Source: Bacteroidales bacterium (GTDB lineage Bacteria; Bacteroidota; Bacteroidia; Bacteroidales; P3). From it: a stretch of 64,000 nucleotides of DNA. Shown one piece after another: positions 34,137 through 42,386 of the stretch (the first letter of the stretch is position 1; every line of letters begins with the position of its first letter). Made by a program: the position numbers and the translations under genes. Under the pieces are notes generated by a model that worked only from the letters and a program-made list of their open reading frames with translations, was not told the origin of the DNA and did no database searches. The stretch is from NCBI GenBank assembly GCA_017960475.1, contig JAGCZH010000013.1:1-64000 (forward strand). Reading direction: 5' to 3'.

Positions 34137-35165
34137 CTATTGGTTCTCGTATTGTTGTATTTCGTCATGGAAAAATTCCAGTTGCACTCCTGCCTGGCGG
34201 AACAGTTCCTCGCTTTCGGCTCCTGCATGGTATTTGCGTTCGCACACCACACGTTTTATGCCGCAGTTGATGATAAGCATGGCGCAAGTGCGGCATGGGG
34301 TCATGCGGCAATAGAGAGTGGCGCCGTCAAGAGCTATGCCGCGACGCGCGGCCTGGCAAATGGCGTTTTGCTCGGCATGCACAGTCCTTACACAGTGGTT
34401 CGTAATGCTGCCGTCGGGATTAATGACTTTGTGGAACAGATGCCCTACCTCGTCGCAGTGGGGTAGGCCTGAGGGTGACCCTACATAGCCCGTTACTAGT
34501 AGCTGACGGTTTTTCACAATAACGCAGCCGCTGCGGCCCCTGTCGCAGGTGGCGCGTTTGGCGGCGGTGTCGGCAAGCTCCATGAAGTATTCATCCCACG
34601 AGGGACGGTGGTAGGTTATTTTTGACAGCACCTCCTCAACTTGGCGGTTTAAATCCTCAAAGGAGCCCCCGTTGTCGAAGCGGTAGTCGGCCTGGCTGAT
34701 ACATACTCCAAGGTTCTGCTTGTTGGGGTCGTCGTTGTCCATCTCGCGCTTCTCGTTGGCAATAAAGGTCTCATAGTCGATGTGGTCGGTCTCGCTGCCG
34801 CGAAGTACGGCGCGCTCATACCTTACCTTGGGGTCGGCATCGACAGCGAAGAGGTAGAAGTTGGGTTTGCCTCGCAGCGCGGCGACTTCGCCGGGGGTGC
34901 GGATGCTTTCTATTATGCAGTTGCATCCCGACGCCTGTGCCTGCTGGTAAAGCTGCTCAACTATCCATGATGGTGTATGCTGTGCTCGAAGATCGTTGCC
35001 GACAATAGTCATGCTGTCTCTGTTGACGGGCATTCCGCGCCGTTTGATTTCTTCGGTGATAAAGGCTCGCACTGAATAGTGGACAAATCCGCGGTTTTTC
35101 ACCAAATAGTCAACAATTGTTCCCTTGCCGGCACCCAATGTACCTGTTATTCCTATGGTTATCAT
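34137..35165 (-). CDS. fusion of a P-loop nucleotide kinase-like domain and a dCMP/cytidine deaminase
   Basis: 342 residues. Residues 1-185 form a P-loop kinase-like domain with Walker A GTLGAGKGT (7-15), resembling dephospho-CoA or deoxynucleotide kinases. Residues about 188-342 are a zinc deaminase with HAE at 263-265 and PCRTC at 290-294, starting with RPSWDEYFMELA, the dCMP deaminase signature. The likely reaction is dCMP to dUMP. The same order is found in yeast Dcd1, whose N-domain lacks the P-loop, and more loosely in anti-phage deaminases of the AvcD type. It sits in a housekeeping run (rsfS, ftsH), arguing for nucleotide metabolism, but an antiviral role cannot be excluded. Confidence 0.85.
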   Translation of the reverse strand: MITIGITGTLGAGKGTIVDYLVKNRGFVHYSVRAFITEEIKRRGMPVNRDSMTIVGNDLRAQHTPSWIVEQLYQQAQASGCNCIIESIRTPGEVAALRGKPNFYLFAVDADPKVRYERAVLRGSETDHIDYETFIANEKREMDNDDPNKQNLGVCISQADYRFDNGGSFEDLNRQVEEVLSKITYHRPSWDEYFMELADTAAKRATCDRGRSGCVIVKNRQLLVTGYVGSPSGLPHCDEVGHLFHKVINPDGSITNHCVRTVHAEQNAICQAARRGIALDGATLYCRMTPCRTCAMLIINCGIKRVVCERKYHAGAESEELFRQAGVQLEFFHDEIQQYENQ

Positions 35166-35222
35166 GTGTTTGTTTTGCTTGTTGTGACGAGATTGTTTTG
35201 ATGTTGTAACGCCGTTATGAGT

Positions 35223-36011
35223 TTATTCGTCGGACCCTATGCAGCTGAATGTCTTTGTGGCGGGGTCGTATAGAAATATCACATACCAAAAGCATTCGCC
35301 TGCTGAAACGTAGCCTCCGCAAGCGTAGGTACCCTTCTTTCCGCCGTAGTCTTTGATGATTATGCCGTCAATGCCGCCTCGTGGCAAGCCACTAGAGAGT
35401 ATCATCTTTGCCAATGGACCGTCTTTTTTATTTCCCATATCCACCAAATCCCAATATCTGGCGCGTAGTGTCTTGCCAATGTTGGCGTCGCAGAAAATGG
35501 CATCGAGTTTTGTGTTGTTGTCAACACCTGTCAGGAGTTTGGCTTTCTTCTCCATTCTGGCGTCGGTCGTAACATCGCTTTCGGCAACGATGAAAGCAGT
35601 GTCGTCGTTAATAATAAACTGGAGATAGGCTTGGTATTTCTTTTCGTCGCCCTCCTTCGCAGTCTTGACATATTTGTCGAAAGTCAGTTTCGCCTGACAA
35701 CTATTGATGTATTCGACTTTGACATTCTCACAACGTTGCTCGTAGAATTTGTTGATCTTGAATAGTCTGTTACGGCTTCTTGCGACCTGTTCTTTGTTGT
35801 AATGGGCTTTGTAATACAGCACAATGTCGCTGTATAGCTCATTCAGCTTGGCCTCGTCGCGTTTATTCATAGCCTCTGACCAGGAGGACAAAGTATTCAT
35901 GCACACTTGTGTGTTATGCTTATCAATATCTGCTATGTCTTTATTCTGTGCCACTGTTGCCGCTGAAGTCATCAGCAACATCGCTATGAGTATATAGAAT
36001 TTTCTTTTCAT
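35223..36011 (-). CDS. exported protein with NTF2-like N-terminal part, unknown function
   Basis: 262 residues. A signal peptide ends at TVAQ (residue about 22). Residues about 35-150 resemble an NTF2/SnoaL-like fold (NTLSSWSEAMNKRDEAKLNELYSD), common in small exported proteins. The C-terminal part ends in GGYVSAGECFWYVIFLYDP and has no known motif. It stands alone between purE and the deaminase fusion on the same strand. Confidence 0.65.
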   Translation of the reverse strand: MKRKFYILIAMLLMTSAATVAQNKDIADIDKHNTQVCMNTLSSWSEAMNKRDEAKLNELYSDIVLYYKAHYNKEQVARSRNRLFKINKFYEQRCENVKVEYINSCQAKLTFDKYVKTAKEGDEKKYQAYLQFIINDDTAFIVAESDVTTDARMEKKAKLLTGVDNNTKLDAIFCDANIGKTLRARYWDLVDMGNKKDGPLAKMILSSGLPRGGIDGIIIKDYGGKKGTYACGGYVSAGECFWYVIFLYDPATKTFSCIGSDE

Positions 36012-36029
36012 GAAAAATTGAGTTTTATT

Positions 36030-36204
36030 TTGCCACTTTTAACCTTTTTAAACCTAAAAAATTGTGACCTGTGACGAGTGACCAGTGACCTGAAAAAATT
36101 GAAAATTGAAAGTTGAAAATTAATGACCAGTGACCTGGGAAAATTCAAAATTCATAATTCAAAATTCGAAATTCGAAATAACCTTTCAAACCTTTTAAAC
36201 CTTA
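36030..36204 (-). repeat. composite repeat island after purE
   Basis: Modules in plus-strand order: an AACCTTTTTAAACC stretch, four GTGACCN heptamers at 36064-36091, TTGAAAN heptamers at about 36099-36121, GACCAGTGACCTGGG at 36125-36139, and ATTCNNA heptamers to 36180. A CCTTTTAAACC tail runs into the purE stop codon. Positions 36148-36180 and 36125-36139 are perfect reverse complements of 51204-51236 and 51238-51252. Confidence 0.88.
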
Positions 36205-36701
36205 AACTTGTATTCCAGTTTGGCCAGTTCTTCGTTGGCTTTCACAATTTTCTTTTTGAGTCCGGACTTGTATGCGACGAGTTTTTCCATCTGTTTCTCG
36301 TCACCGAGAGCGAGCATCTGCATAGCCAGTATGGCGGCGTTCTGAGCGCCGTTGATAGCCACTGTAGCCACGGGTATTCCCGGAGGCATCTGCATGATGG
36401 CGAAGGTGGCGTCAAGACCCTCCAGGCATGAGCCTTTGATGGGTACTCCAATCACAGGCAGAGGGGTTTCGGCGGCTATTACGCCAGGGAGTGCCGCGGC
36501 CATTCCGGCGCCAGCAATGATGACTTTGATACCACGGCTTTGAGCGTTGCGGGCAAAATCGCTTACCTCCTGTGGAGTGCGGTGAGCGGAGAGTGCGTTG
36601 ACTTCAAAAGGTATCTCCATCTCTTCAAAAAACTGGCAGGCTTTTTCCATAACCGGCAAATCGCTGGTTGAGCCCATAATGATGCTTACAAGTGGTTTCA
36701 T
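36195..36701 (-). CDS. purE: N5-carboxyaminoimidazole ribonucleotide mutase PurE
   Basis: 168 residues. PurE converts N5-CAIR to CAIR in purine synthesis. The active-site motifs are IIMGSTSDLPVMEKA at the N-terminus, NALSAHRTP and GVPIKGS. The last residues (YKFKV) and the TAA stop are encoded by sequence that matches the GTTTAA-type repeat of the adjoining island, so the gene end appears to have been re-set by the repeat. No purK is nearby. Confidence 0.95.
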   Translation of the reverse strand: MKPLVSIIMGSTSDLPVMEKACQFFEEMEIPFEVNALSAHRTPQEVSDFARNAQSRGIKVIIAGAGMAAALPGVIAAETPLPVIGVPIKGSCLEGLDATFAIMQMPPGIPVATVAINGAQNAAILAMQMLALGDEKQMEKLVAYKSGLKKKIVKANEELAKLEYKFKV

Positions 36702-36741
36702 ATTTTTATTTTAATTTGTATATAACGTGATACTGGTGCCT

Positions 36742-37668
36742 TTATTGTGTTTTTTGTTCTCTTCGTCTTTCTCCCCTTTTGCATATCCAGAGTCCTATGA
36801 AAAGTACTGCCGCTATGGGTATTATGAGCGTGAGGAAGTATAGGATATACATTATGATTATTTTCCCAACGCTGAAACTATTATCCATTTCGGGTATTTT
36901 GAGTAATATCGTGGCTACGACTAGCATGATAAACGCATAGGCCCACACAACAAAACATGCCATCAAGCGCCACGATGTCCCCCAAAAGTTGTATCCGAAC
37001 AGTTGGCGATAGGTTATGTAATAGTATAATGGGATGAGGAAAATGAAAGCGGGGTGTATTGCTTTGAAAAGCAGGCAAATGAGCATTAATGAGCTCATGA
37101 AGACTTGAATTGAGATTCCCTCAGGTATTGTGTGGCGAGGGTGGCGTGGTGAATAACGGAATAAAAACCATGTGGGTATGGTGAGGAATATGGTCATCGC
37201 TATCGCTCCCCAGCCCGGATTGTTATTCAACCAGTTAATGGCGGTGATAAAGACTTTTAAATCACTGTCTTTTGCTGTGAAAGGCTCGGGCTCTATGCCG
37301 AAAAGATGCATTATTATGGCATATATCACGGCTATGCCGAAAAGCATATTCACAGGGGGCGAGCTCACTTGACGGTGACCGCTGATATACTCCCCGATGA
37401 AGTGACCTGGCCGTAGCATGAGTTGGAATATCGAGTAGGGCAGCGAGCGCGAGTCTCCTGTCCAGATATTGATAAAACTGTATGCCAGCCATTTCCATGT
37501 GATACGTCCGTCGCCTACGGATTGTCCGCAGATAGGACAGAGATTGCCTTCAAAATCGTGCCCACAGTTGGCACAATGGTGAACGCCTTTCTTCTTGACA
37601 GTATAGTTGATGGACTTATTCTGCCAGGCGCGGAAACGGAGACGAAACTCTTTGAGTTTCATAATCAA
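36742..37668 (-). CDS. DUF3667 membrane protein with N-terminal zinc ribbon
   Basis: 308 residues. A zinc ribbon with C32, C35, C44 and C47 (CANCGHDFEGNLCPICGQ) lies at the N-terminus. It is followed by TWKWLAYSFINIWTGDSRSLPYS and five to six hydrophobic helices. This is the DUF3667 arrangement, a family of unknown function. The start could be at either of two methionines two codons apart. Only one base separates it from the preceding membrane protein gene, so the two are likely a coupled pair. Confidence 0.82.
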   Translation of the reverse strand: MIMKLKEFRLRFRAWQNKSINYTVKKKGVHHCANCGHDFEGNLCPICGQSVGDGRITWKWLAYSFINIWTGDSRSLPYSIFQLMLRPGHFIGEYISGHRQVSSPPVNMLFGIAVIYAIIMHLFGIEPEPFTAKDSDLKVFITAINWLNNNPGWGAIAMTIFLTIPTWFLFRYSPRHPRHTIPEGISIQVFMSSLMLICLLFKAIHPAFIFLIPLYYYITYRQLFGYNFWGTSWRLMACFVVWAYAFIMLVVATILLKIPEMDNSFSVGKIIIMYILYFLTLIIPIAAVLFIGLWICKRGERRREQKTQ

Positions 37669-37669
37669 G

Positions 37670-38929
37670 CTAGAAAATCATACTTAACAAAACCCAAAGC
37701 CAGTGGGCGGCAATGCCTGCGCATAAGCCTCCTATGGTGTGAGCCCCGATGGCTTTGCCTATGAGTTTGCGGTAACCAAGGCTGTCGAGCATGGCGGTGT
37801 GGGTGCTGAGATATCCGCTCCAGCACATACCCATGGCAGTGAAGACGGCTATGGCGTTGTTGTTGATGATGCCGGCGGCGTCAAATGTGGGCACCAGACC
37901 GATGGCGGCGCCTACTGCTCCCAATGCAGTGATGGGGAAACCAACCAAAGCGCCGTTCTCAAAGCCGAAAAGCCCCTTGAATACGAAGTTGACCTTGTCG
38001 GCAAGCCATGTTATGATAGGTACACCTTCGTAGGCCTTGCCCAAATACTCTCCGTTTTCACCGGCAGGGCCGAAGGTGAGCATCATGACAATGGTGCTTA
38101 TGCAAAGCACTCCGGGTATGATGGCCACGCCAATACCGACGCCGCTCTTGCCTCCATCGAGCATGGCGTTGAGGAAACGCTGAAAGACGCTGCCTTCGCT
38201 CTTGAACGAGATGTTCTGCTCGGTACCTTCGTCTTCGGTGACAGGACTGTCCATCTCGGGATAGCTCTTGAGAGTGAATCGCTGCATGAGTCTTGTGGAG
38301 ATAATGCTGCCGATGATGGCTCCCAGAAGTCCCACCAGAGCGCCGCTACCATAGCCTTTGCCAGTCATAAAGGCTATGACCACCAATCCCATACCGAAGG
38401 CGGTGCCGAAGTTGGTAAGGCTCACCAACTGATATTTCTTGAAATAGCGTGCGAAGTTGTTGTCTTTGGCAAGGGAGATGATTGCGGGGTTGTCGCTCAA
38501 AAAAGTCATGACTGCTCCCAATGCGGCGACACCGGGCATGTTGTATAGTGGTTTCATCAACGGACGCAGAATATTCTCCATGAGACGCACCACGCCAAAC
38601 TCTGTGAGCAGCTTGGATATGGCGCCCATAAGCACGCAGATGGCCATGATGTAAAACACCGTTTCAAGCAGCAATTGATAGGCTGTCTGCATGAAGGTGT
38701 TGAGCATTTTTGGCAACGTCATTCTATATGCCAATAAGCCGAAGAATGCGAAGAAGCACACTAAGAATATGAGTGCTTCGAAACTGCGCAAAGTGGTGAA
38801 TTTGAAACGGCTGGGTCTATTCCCTTTCTTTTTCTGCTTTGTCTCGGCGGTTTCGTGGTGACGGAACACCTCGAAGGGATTAAGCACAGAGAGAAGGTTG
38901 TTTCGATGTTTGTTGCTGCTTTCGTCCAT
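37670..38929 (-). CDS. nucleoside-recognition (Gate) domain membrane protein
   Basis: 419 residues with about ten hydrophobic segments. Two halves show the Gate pattern: ISKLLTEFGVVRLMENILRPLMKPLYNMPGV with FLSDNPAII in the first, and GALVGFPITALGAVGAAIGL in the second. It resembles spore-maturation-protein and CD0519/CD1768-like families, which are proposed transporters with unknown substrates. The start codon lies directly after a repeat island. Confidence 0.72.
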   Translation of the reverse strand: MDESSNKHRNNLLSVLNPFEVFRHHETAETKQKKKGNRPSRFKFTTLRSFEALIFLVCFFAFFGLLAYRMTLPKMLNTFMQTAYQLLLETVFYIMAICVLMGAISKLLTEFGVVRLMENILRPLMKPLYNMPGVAALGAVMTFLSDNPAIISLAKDNNFARYFKKYQLVSLTNFGTAFGMGLVVIAFMTGKGYGSGALVGLLGAIIGSIISTRLMQRFTLKSYPEMDSPVTEDEGTEQNISFKSEGSVFQRFLNAMLDGGKSGVGIGVAIIPGVLCISTIVMMLTFGPAGENGEYLGKAYEGVPIITWLADKVNFVFKGLFGFENGALVGFPITALGAVGAAIGLVPTFDAAGIINNNAIAVFTAMGMCWSGYLSTHTAMLDSLGYRKLIGKAIGAHTIGGLCAGIAAHWLWVLLSMIF

Positions 38930-38937
38930 TGTATAAG

Positions 38938-39080
38938 GGTTAAAAAGGTTCGCTTTGCTTGAAAAGGTTTAAAGGGTTCACTCAACACGTTCGTGGGACT
39001 AACCACGAGTCTTTCCTATCTAAAGTTAGGGTTAACGTTAAAGTTAATGTTATGGTTAATGTTAAGGTTAACGTTAAAAA
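38938..39080 (-). repeat. hexamer repeat island between porin gene and membrane protein gene
   Basis: About nine GTTAAN hexamers run head to tail at about 39022-39077 (GTTAGG, GTTAAC, GTTAAA, GTTAAT, GTTATG, GTTAAT, GTTAAG, GTTAAC, GTTAAA). The left part has AAAGGTTTAAAGGGTTC-type words and a small hairpin (CGTGG/CCACG) near 38992-39008. The island touches the porin stop codon on its right side. Confidence 0.85.
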
Positions 39081-39081
39081 A

Positions 39082-40191
39082 CTACATTCCGCGTTCCATA
39101 AACATGCGGTGAATGTTCATGTGCCATGTGATGCCCAGGTTGACTGTGGCGGTCTTGGTCTTCCAGCTGGTGTTGGTGTATGTGTTGTCCATCTCGTTGT
39201 CGCAATAGGAAAGCACGCCATGCAGGCGCACATCTTTGCAGAACGAGGGATTGTATTCGAAGCCGATGCCGTATTTTGTGATGGTGCTGCCGGCGGTAAT
39301 CAGACAGTCGAGTTCGTTGTTGCTGGCAAGGTCGACATCCGATTTGTTCTGTTCGTATGAAACTTTTCCGTATATGTTGAAGTCTTTGGTGAGGTGGAAG
39401 TTGAAACATACGATTCCGGCGAAATTCTTACCCCAGTCGTCTATGGCCAAGGCATGGTGGATAAGGTCTACATAGAGATCCCAGCGGTCGTAAATCAGTT
39501 TGTTGCCGAGGGCGATATAATTCATGAAGCCATGATCGAAACGCTCAAACATGTTGACAGAGTAAAGCGTGTTGAAATGTCCCATTTTGCCGGACCAGAA
39601 AAGGCTGTATGCCAGCAAGCCGCTGCGCCATTCTTGTCCAGGGTTGAAACCCAGGTTTGCGCCGAAGTGAACGTAAGGCGAGTTGGCTACCTGAGCCAGA
39701 ATCATGTGCTTCTCGTTGTCGCTCTTGAAGGCGGCGGCGCCACCCAACTGGAAGCAGTAGAAATTATCCCAATAGTTGGTGCTGAATAGTACATCAATAG
39801 GAGCCGCATCGTACTCAAAGCCTCCAACAGCCAAAGCGTCCTTTCCTAGACGGAACATCCAGTTCTTGTTGGGATGGTAGGTAAGGTATAGGAAATCAGT
39901 GTTGTCAAAAAAGGATACCGATCCGTCTTGGGCTATGATACGTTGGCGGAAAAAATAGCTGAACTTGTCATTGAGGTCGCCTCCGACAAGGAAATTGAAA
40001 TATTTTCCGTGAAAGCCAAAGGGGTGGCTAACATTGTTGTTCTGATCAATAGTGAAGTGGTCAAAGTCGGCGCGTGCTTCGAGACGTATCTGAGTGAATA
40101 CGGGTGAGAAGATAACCTGCGAATTGGCTTTGCAGGCAAAAAACAATGCGGCGACCAAAAATAAGCGTTTTGTCAGTACTTTTGTTTTCAA
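39082..40191 (-). CDS. outer membrane porin of the OprO/OprP-like family
   Basis: 369 residues from a TTG start at 40191 (reading KTKVLTKRLFLVAALFF after the initiator). An ATG at 40257 is in frame but lies upstream of the TAnnTTTG promoter at 40227-40234, so it cannot be used from that promoter. The TTG start also gives a clean signal peptide ending at NSQ. The body has alternating beta strands and motifs such as RIEAR-like IRLEARADFDHF and KDFNIYGKVSYEQNKSD, typical of Porin_O_P barrels. The channel is probably anion- or phosphate-selective by family only. Confidence 0.75.
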   Translation of the reverse strand: MKTKVLTKRLFLVAALFFACKANSQVIFSPVFTQIRLEARADFDHFTIDQNNNVSHPFGFHGKYFNFLVGGDLNDKFSYFFRQRIIAQDGSVSFFDNTDFLYLTYHPNKNWMFRLGKDALAVGGFEYDAAPIDVLFSTNYWDNFYCFQLGGAAAFKSDNEKHMILAQVANSPYVHFGANLGFNPGQEWRSGLLAYSLFWSGKMGHFNTLYSVNMFERFDHGFMNYIALGNKLIYDRWDLYVDLIHHALAIDDWGKNFAGIVCFNFHLTKDFNIYGKVSYEQNKSDVDLASNNELDCLITAGSTITKYGIGFEYNPSFCKDVRLHGVLSYCDNEMDNTYTNTSWKTKTATVNLGITWHMNIHRMFMERGM

Positions 40192-40226
40192 TGTCTTATT
40201 ATTATAGGTAGTTAAAAAATAAAATG

Positions 40227-40234
40227 CAAAAATA
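40227..40234 (-). promoter_or_regulatory. promoter -7 element for the porin gene
   Basis: The minus-strand sequence TATTTTTG matches TAnnTTTG. It lies 36 bases before the TTG start codon, the same distance as seen for ftsY. Confidence 0.55.
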
Positions 40235-40297
40235 CATAAGTTTAGTCGAATGCCCAAAAAAATGTGTGTAAAAATAGGTGGATAAGAAAAAAAATGC

Positions 40298-40305
40298 TAT
40301 TTTTG
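40298..40305 (+). promoter_or_regulatory. promoter -7 element for the outer membrane protein gene
   Basis: TATTTTTG matches the consensus and lies 25 bases before the ATG at 40330. No clear -33 element. Confidence 0.55.
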
Positions 40306-40329
40306 CGGTTGGAATAAAATAACATCAAT

Positions 40330-41118
40330 ATGCGTAAAAGTAATACATTCAAAGTTTTAGTAACACTGGCGGCTTTTGTGTTCGCTGGTTTTGGCGCAAA
40401 TGCCCAGCTGACTCATTTGGAGCAGTCACTCTATCTCAATTTCAACTTGCCTACAGCGCAGTTCAACGATGACATCGCTAACAATGCCTTTGGCGAGCAG
40501 ATTCCCATGACCCGTTTCAATGCCGGTAAGGACGCCGTGTTTGGCTTTGGTCTTGGATATCGTGTTTCGTATCGCTTCGACGTGGGATTCGGCGAGGTAT
40601 CTCCTTATCTGCATGCTGATTTCCAGTGGAACCGTGTGAGCGGTAACACTCGTGACCTCTATATGAATGCTGGTGATGGCAGCGCTCCCAACTATTTCAA
40701 TATTCCGATTTATATTGGTGTCAACTATCGTTATCAGTTGACCGACATTTTCACTCCTTTTGCTGAATTTGGTATTGGTCCTGACTTCTTTATGATCACC
40801 AAGGAGAGTGGCAAAGTCCAGGTTCCCGATTTCGGCGCTCCTGGCGATCCCAACTATGTAGCTGCTCACGACTATGAGTTCAAGCTCCGTTATCAGACAA
40901 CCACCAACGTCGCCTTCCAGCTTGGTCTTGGTTGCTATTTTGGTCAGCATGTCAGCGCAAGCCTGCATTATAACGGATATGGCAAGCATGCTATCAAGTA
41001 CAGCAAAAATGACGACATTCTCAGCGAGGCTTATCTGGCAGGTGCAGAGAATTCCACCACCGCTACTCAGACACGCAGCGTCGGAATGCTCTCACTCCGT
41101 ATAGGTTTCCACTTCTAA
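40330..41118 (+). CDS. outer membrane beta-barrel protein
   Basis: 262 residues. A signal peptide ends at GANAQ (residue about 26). The rest alternates hydrophobic and polar residues in short strands, with YRVSYRFDVGFGEVSPYLHADFQ, GVNYRYQLTDIFTPFAEFGIG and a final aromatic strand SLRIGFHF. That is the pattern of an eight- to ten-stranded outer-membrane barrel. The specific role is unknown. It has its own promoter and terminator and is likely monocistronic and well expressed. Confidence 0.82.
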   Translation: MRKSNTFKVLVTLAAFVFAGFGANAQLTHLEQSLYLNFNLPTAQFNDDIANNAFGEQIPMTRFNAGKDAVFGFGLGYRVSYRFDVGFGEVSPYLHADFQWNRVSGNTRDLYMNAGDGSAPNYFNIPIYIGVNYRYQLTDIFTPFAEFGIGPDFFMITKESGKVQVPDFGAPGDPNYVAAHDYEFKLRYQTTTNVAFQLGLGCYFGQHVSASLHYNGYGKHAIKYSKNDDILSEAYLAGAENSTTATQTRSVGMLSLRIGFHF

Positions 41119-41145
41119 TAGATTGGCATTAAATCATTTATTATA

Positions 41146-41180
41146 GGGAAGGCATGATTTCTCATGCTTCCCTTTTTTTT
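41146..41180 (+). terminator. rho-independent terminator
   Basis: GGGAAGGCATGA at 41146-41157 pairs with TCATGCTTCCC (one bulged G), followed by eight T residues. Confidence 0.85.
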
Positions 41181-41193
41181 GTAAAACATTATC

Positions 41194-42378
41194 ATGAAAG
41201 CATTGTTTTTACTTTTCGCAACTGTTGCGGCTTTTTCTCTTTCCGCTCAGCCCCAAGGCCATTTCAATAAGCACCACAACGCCACATCCAATCCTTCTCC
41301 GAAGGACAACTATTCTTGGAAAATGACAAGTTTCCAAACTGATGACAACTACCAGTTGTGCCAGTTTTCGTACGACATTAATCATCGTCTGATAGCTTAT
41401 AAAGACACGGTTAGAGGCGAGTATTACGTCGTCGACTCTATGACATACGACGATAATGGTAACATGGTTCGTTTGTCGGGTTGGCAAAGACTGAATGGAA
41501 CCCTGCAGAATGTCTACTATATCGACTATACCTATAACGAAGCTGGACTTATCGCTTCAAGAAGCAATTACAACAATTTCAATGGTGTGTGGGAGCTGGG
41601 AGGCGTCTACAATTACTCGTATGACGAGAATGGCAAGATAGTACTTACCACTCTGACCATGGGTAATATGGTTTATCAAAAAATAGAGTATGCTTATGAT
41701 GGAGACAAATGCTTGTCGGAATTGTGGTACAGCTATAGTTTCGACGCAGGAGCACTTCTGCCATCCGAGAAATATGTCAACACATATTCTGACGGTCATT
41801 TGGCAATTCAATACGACAGCGTTAGCGATGACGGAGTACACTGGTTAAATAACGGAAGATATACTTATGTCTATGACAATACGGGCAATTGTGCCGAGCA
41901 CCATCACTATGACAAATATGGCAGCGAAGTTGAGCGTAATGTATATACTTACAATAACGATATGCCGCTTAGCAGCACTTTGATTCCATGGAATCCTGAG
42001 ATAAATCGTCCCAAGGTTTACGACAATGTGAGCGCCTGTACAAGAGAGGCGTGGTATAGTCTTGATATTGACCACAATCTGCAATATATATGTGACTATA
42101 TCTACAACTATTCAGACATCAATGCCAATGTGTCTACTGTTGAAAGAGAAGAAGTTGTCCTTTATCCTAATCCTGTGTCGGGTAATATTGTTTTGAGCGG
42201 ACTTTCCGATGGCCCCGCACAAATGGAAATATATGATATTTCTGGAAGATTTGTTGCTTCCTATTGTATTATGGGGCCAATGGCAACTGTTGATGTCAGT
42301 GGTTTTGTTTCAGGGTGTTACGTTGTTCGTTTGATACAAGAACAATCGTCCATGAGTATGAAGATAGTGGTAAGGTAA
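41194..42378 (+). CDS. T9SS-exported YD-repeat protein
   Basis: 394 residues with a signal peptide ending at LSAQ (residue about 19). Residues about 60-305 hold YD-like repeats (YDDNGNMVRL, YNEAGLIASR, YDENGKIVLT, YDNTGNCAEH, YNYSDINAN). The tail from about 322 is a type A T9SS sorting domain (LYPNPVSGNIVLSGL, MEIYDISGRFVAS, CYVVRLI, MKIVVR). It should be secreted and surface-attached. It shares its repeat type with the periplasmic protein at 7393-8220. No RBS or promoter core is obvious; it follows the terminator at 41146-41180. Confidence 0.85.
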   Translation: MKALFLLFATVAAFSLSAQPQGHFNKHHNATSNPSPKDNYSWKMTSFQTDDNYQLCQFSYDINHRLIAYKDTVRGEYYVVDSMTYDDNGNMVRLSGWQRLNGTLQNVYYIDYTYNEAGLIASRSNYNNFNGVWELGGVYNYSYDENGKIVLTTLTMGNMVYQKIEYAYDGDKCLSELWYSYSFDAGALLPSEKYVNTYSDGHLAIQYDSVSDDGVHWLNNGRYTYVYDNTGNCAEHHHYDKYGSEVERNVYTYNNDMPLSSTLIPWNPEINRPKVYDNVSACTREAWYSLDIDHNLQYICDYIYNYSDINANVSTVEREEVVLYPNPVSGNIVLSGLSDGPAQMEIYDISGRFVASYCIMGPMATVDVSGFVSGCYVVRLIQEQSSMSMKIVVR

Positions 42379-42386
42379 CATTGCTT

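Noticed and set aside
37739..38548. A 269-codon plus-strand open frame opposite the Gate-domain membrane protein gene
   Set aside because: Histidine- and glycine-rich shadow of a membrane protein gene; the minus-strand gene has clear transmembrane and family motifs.
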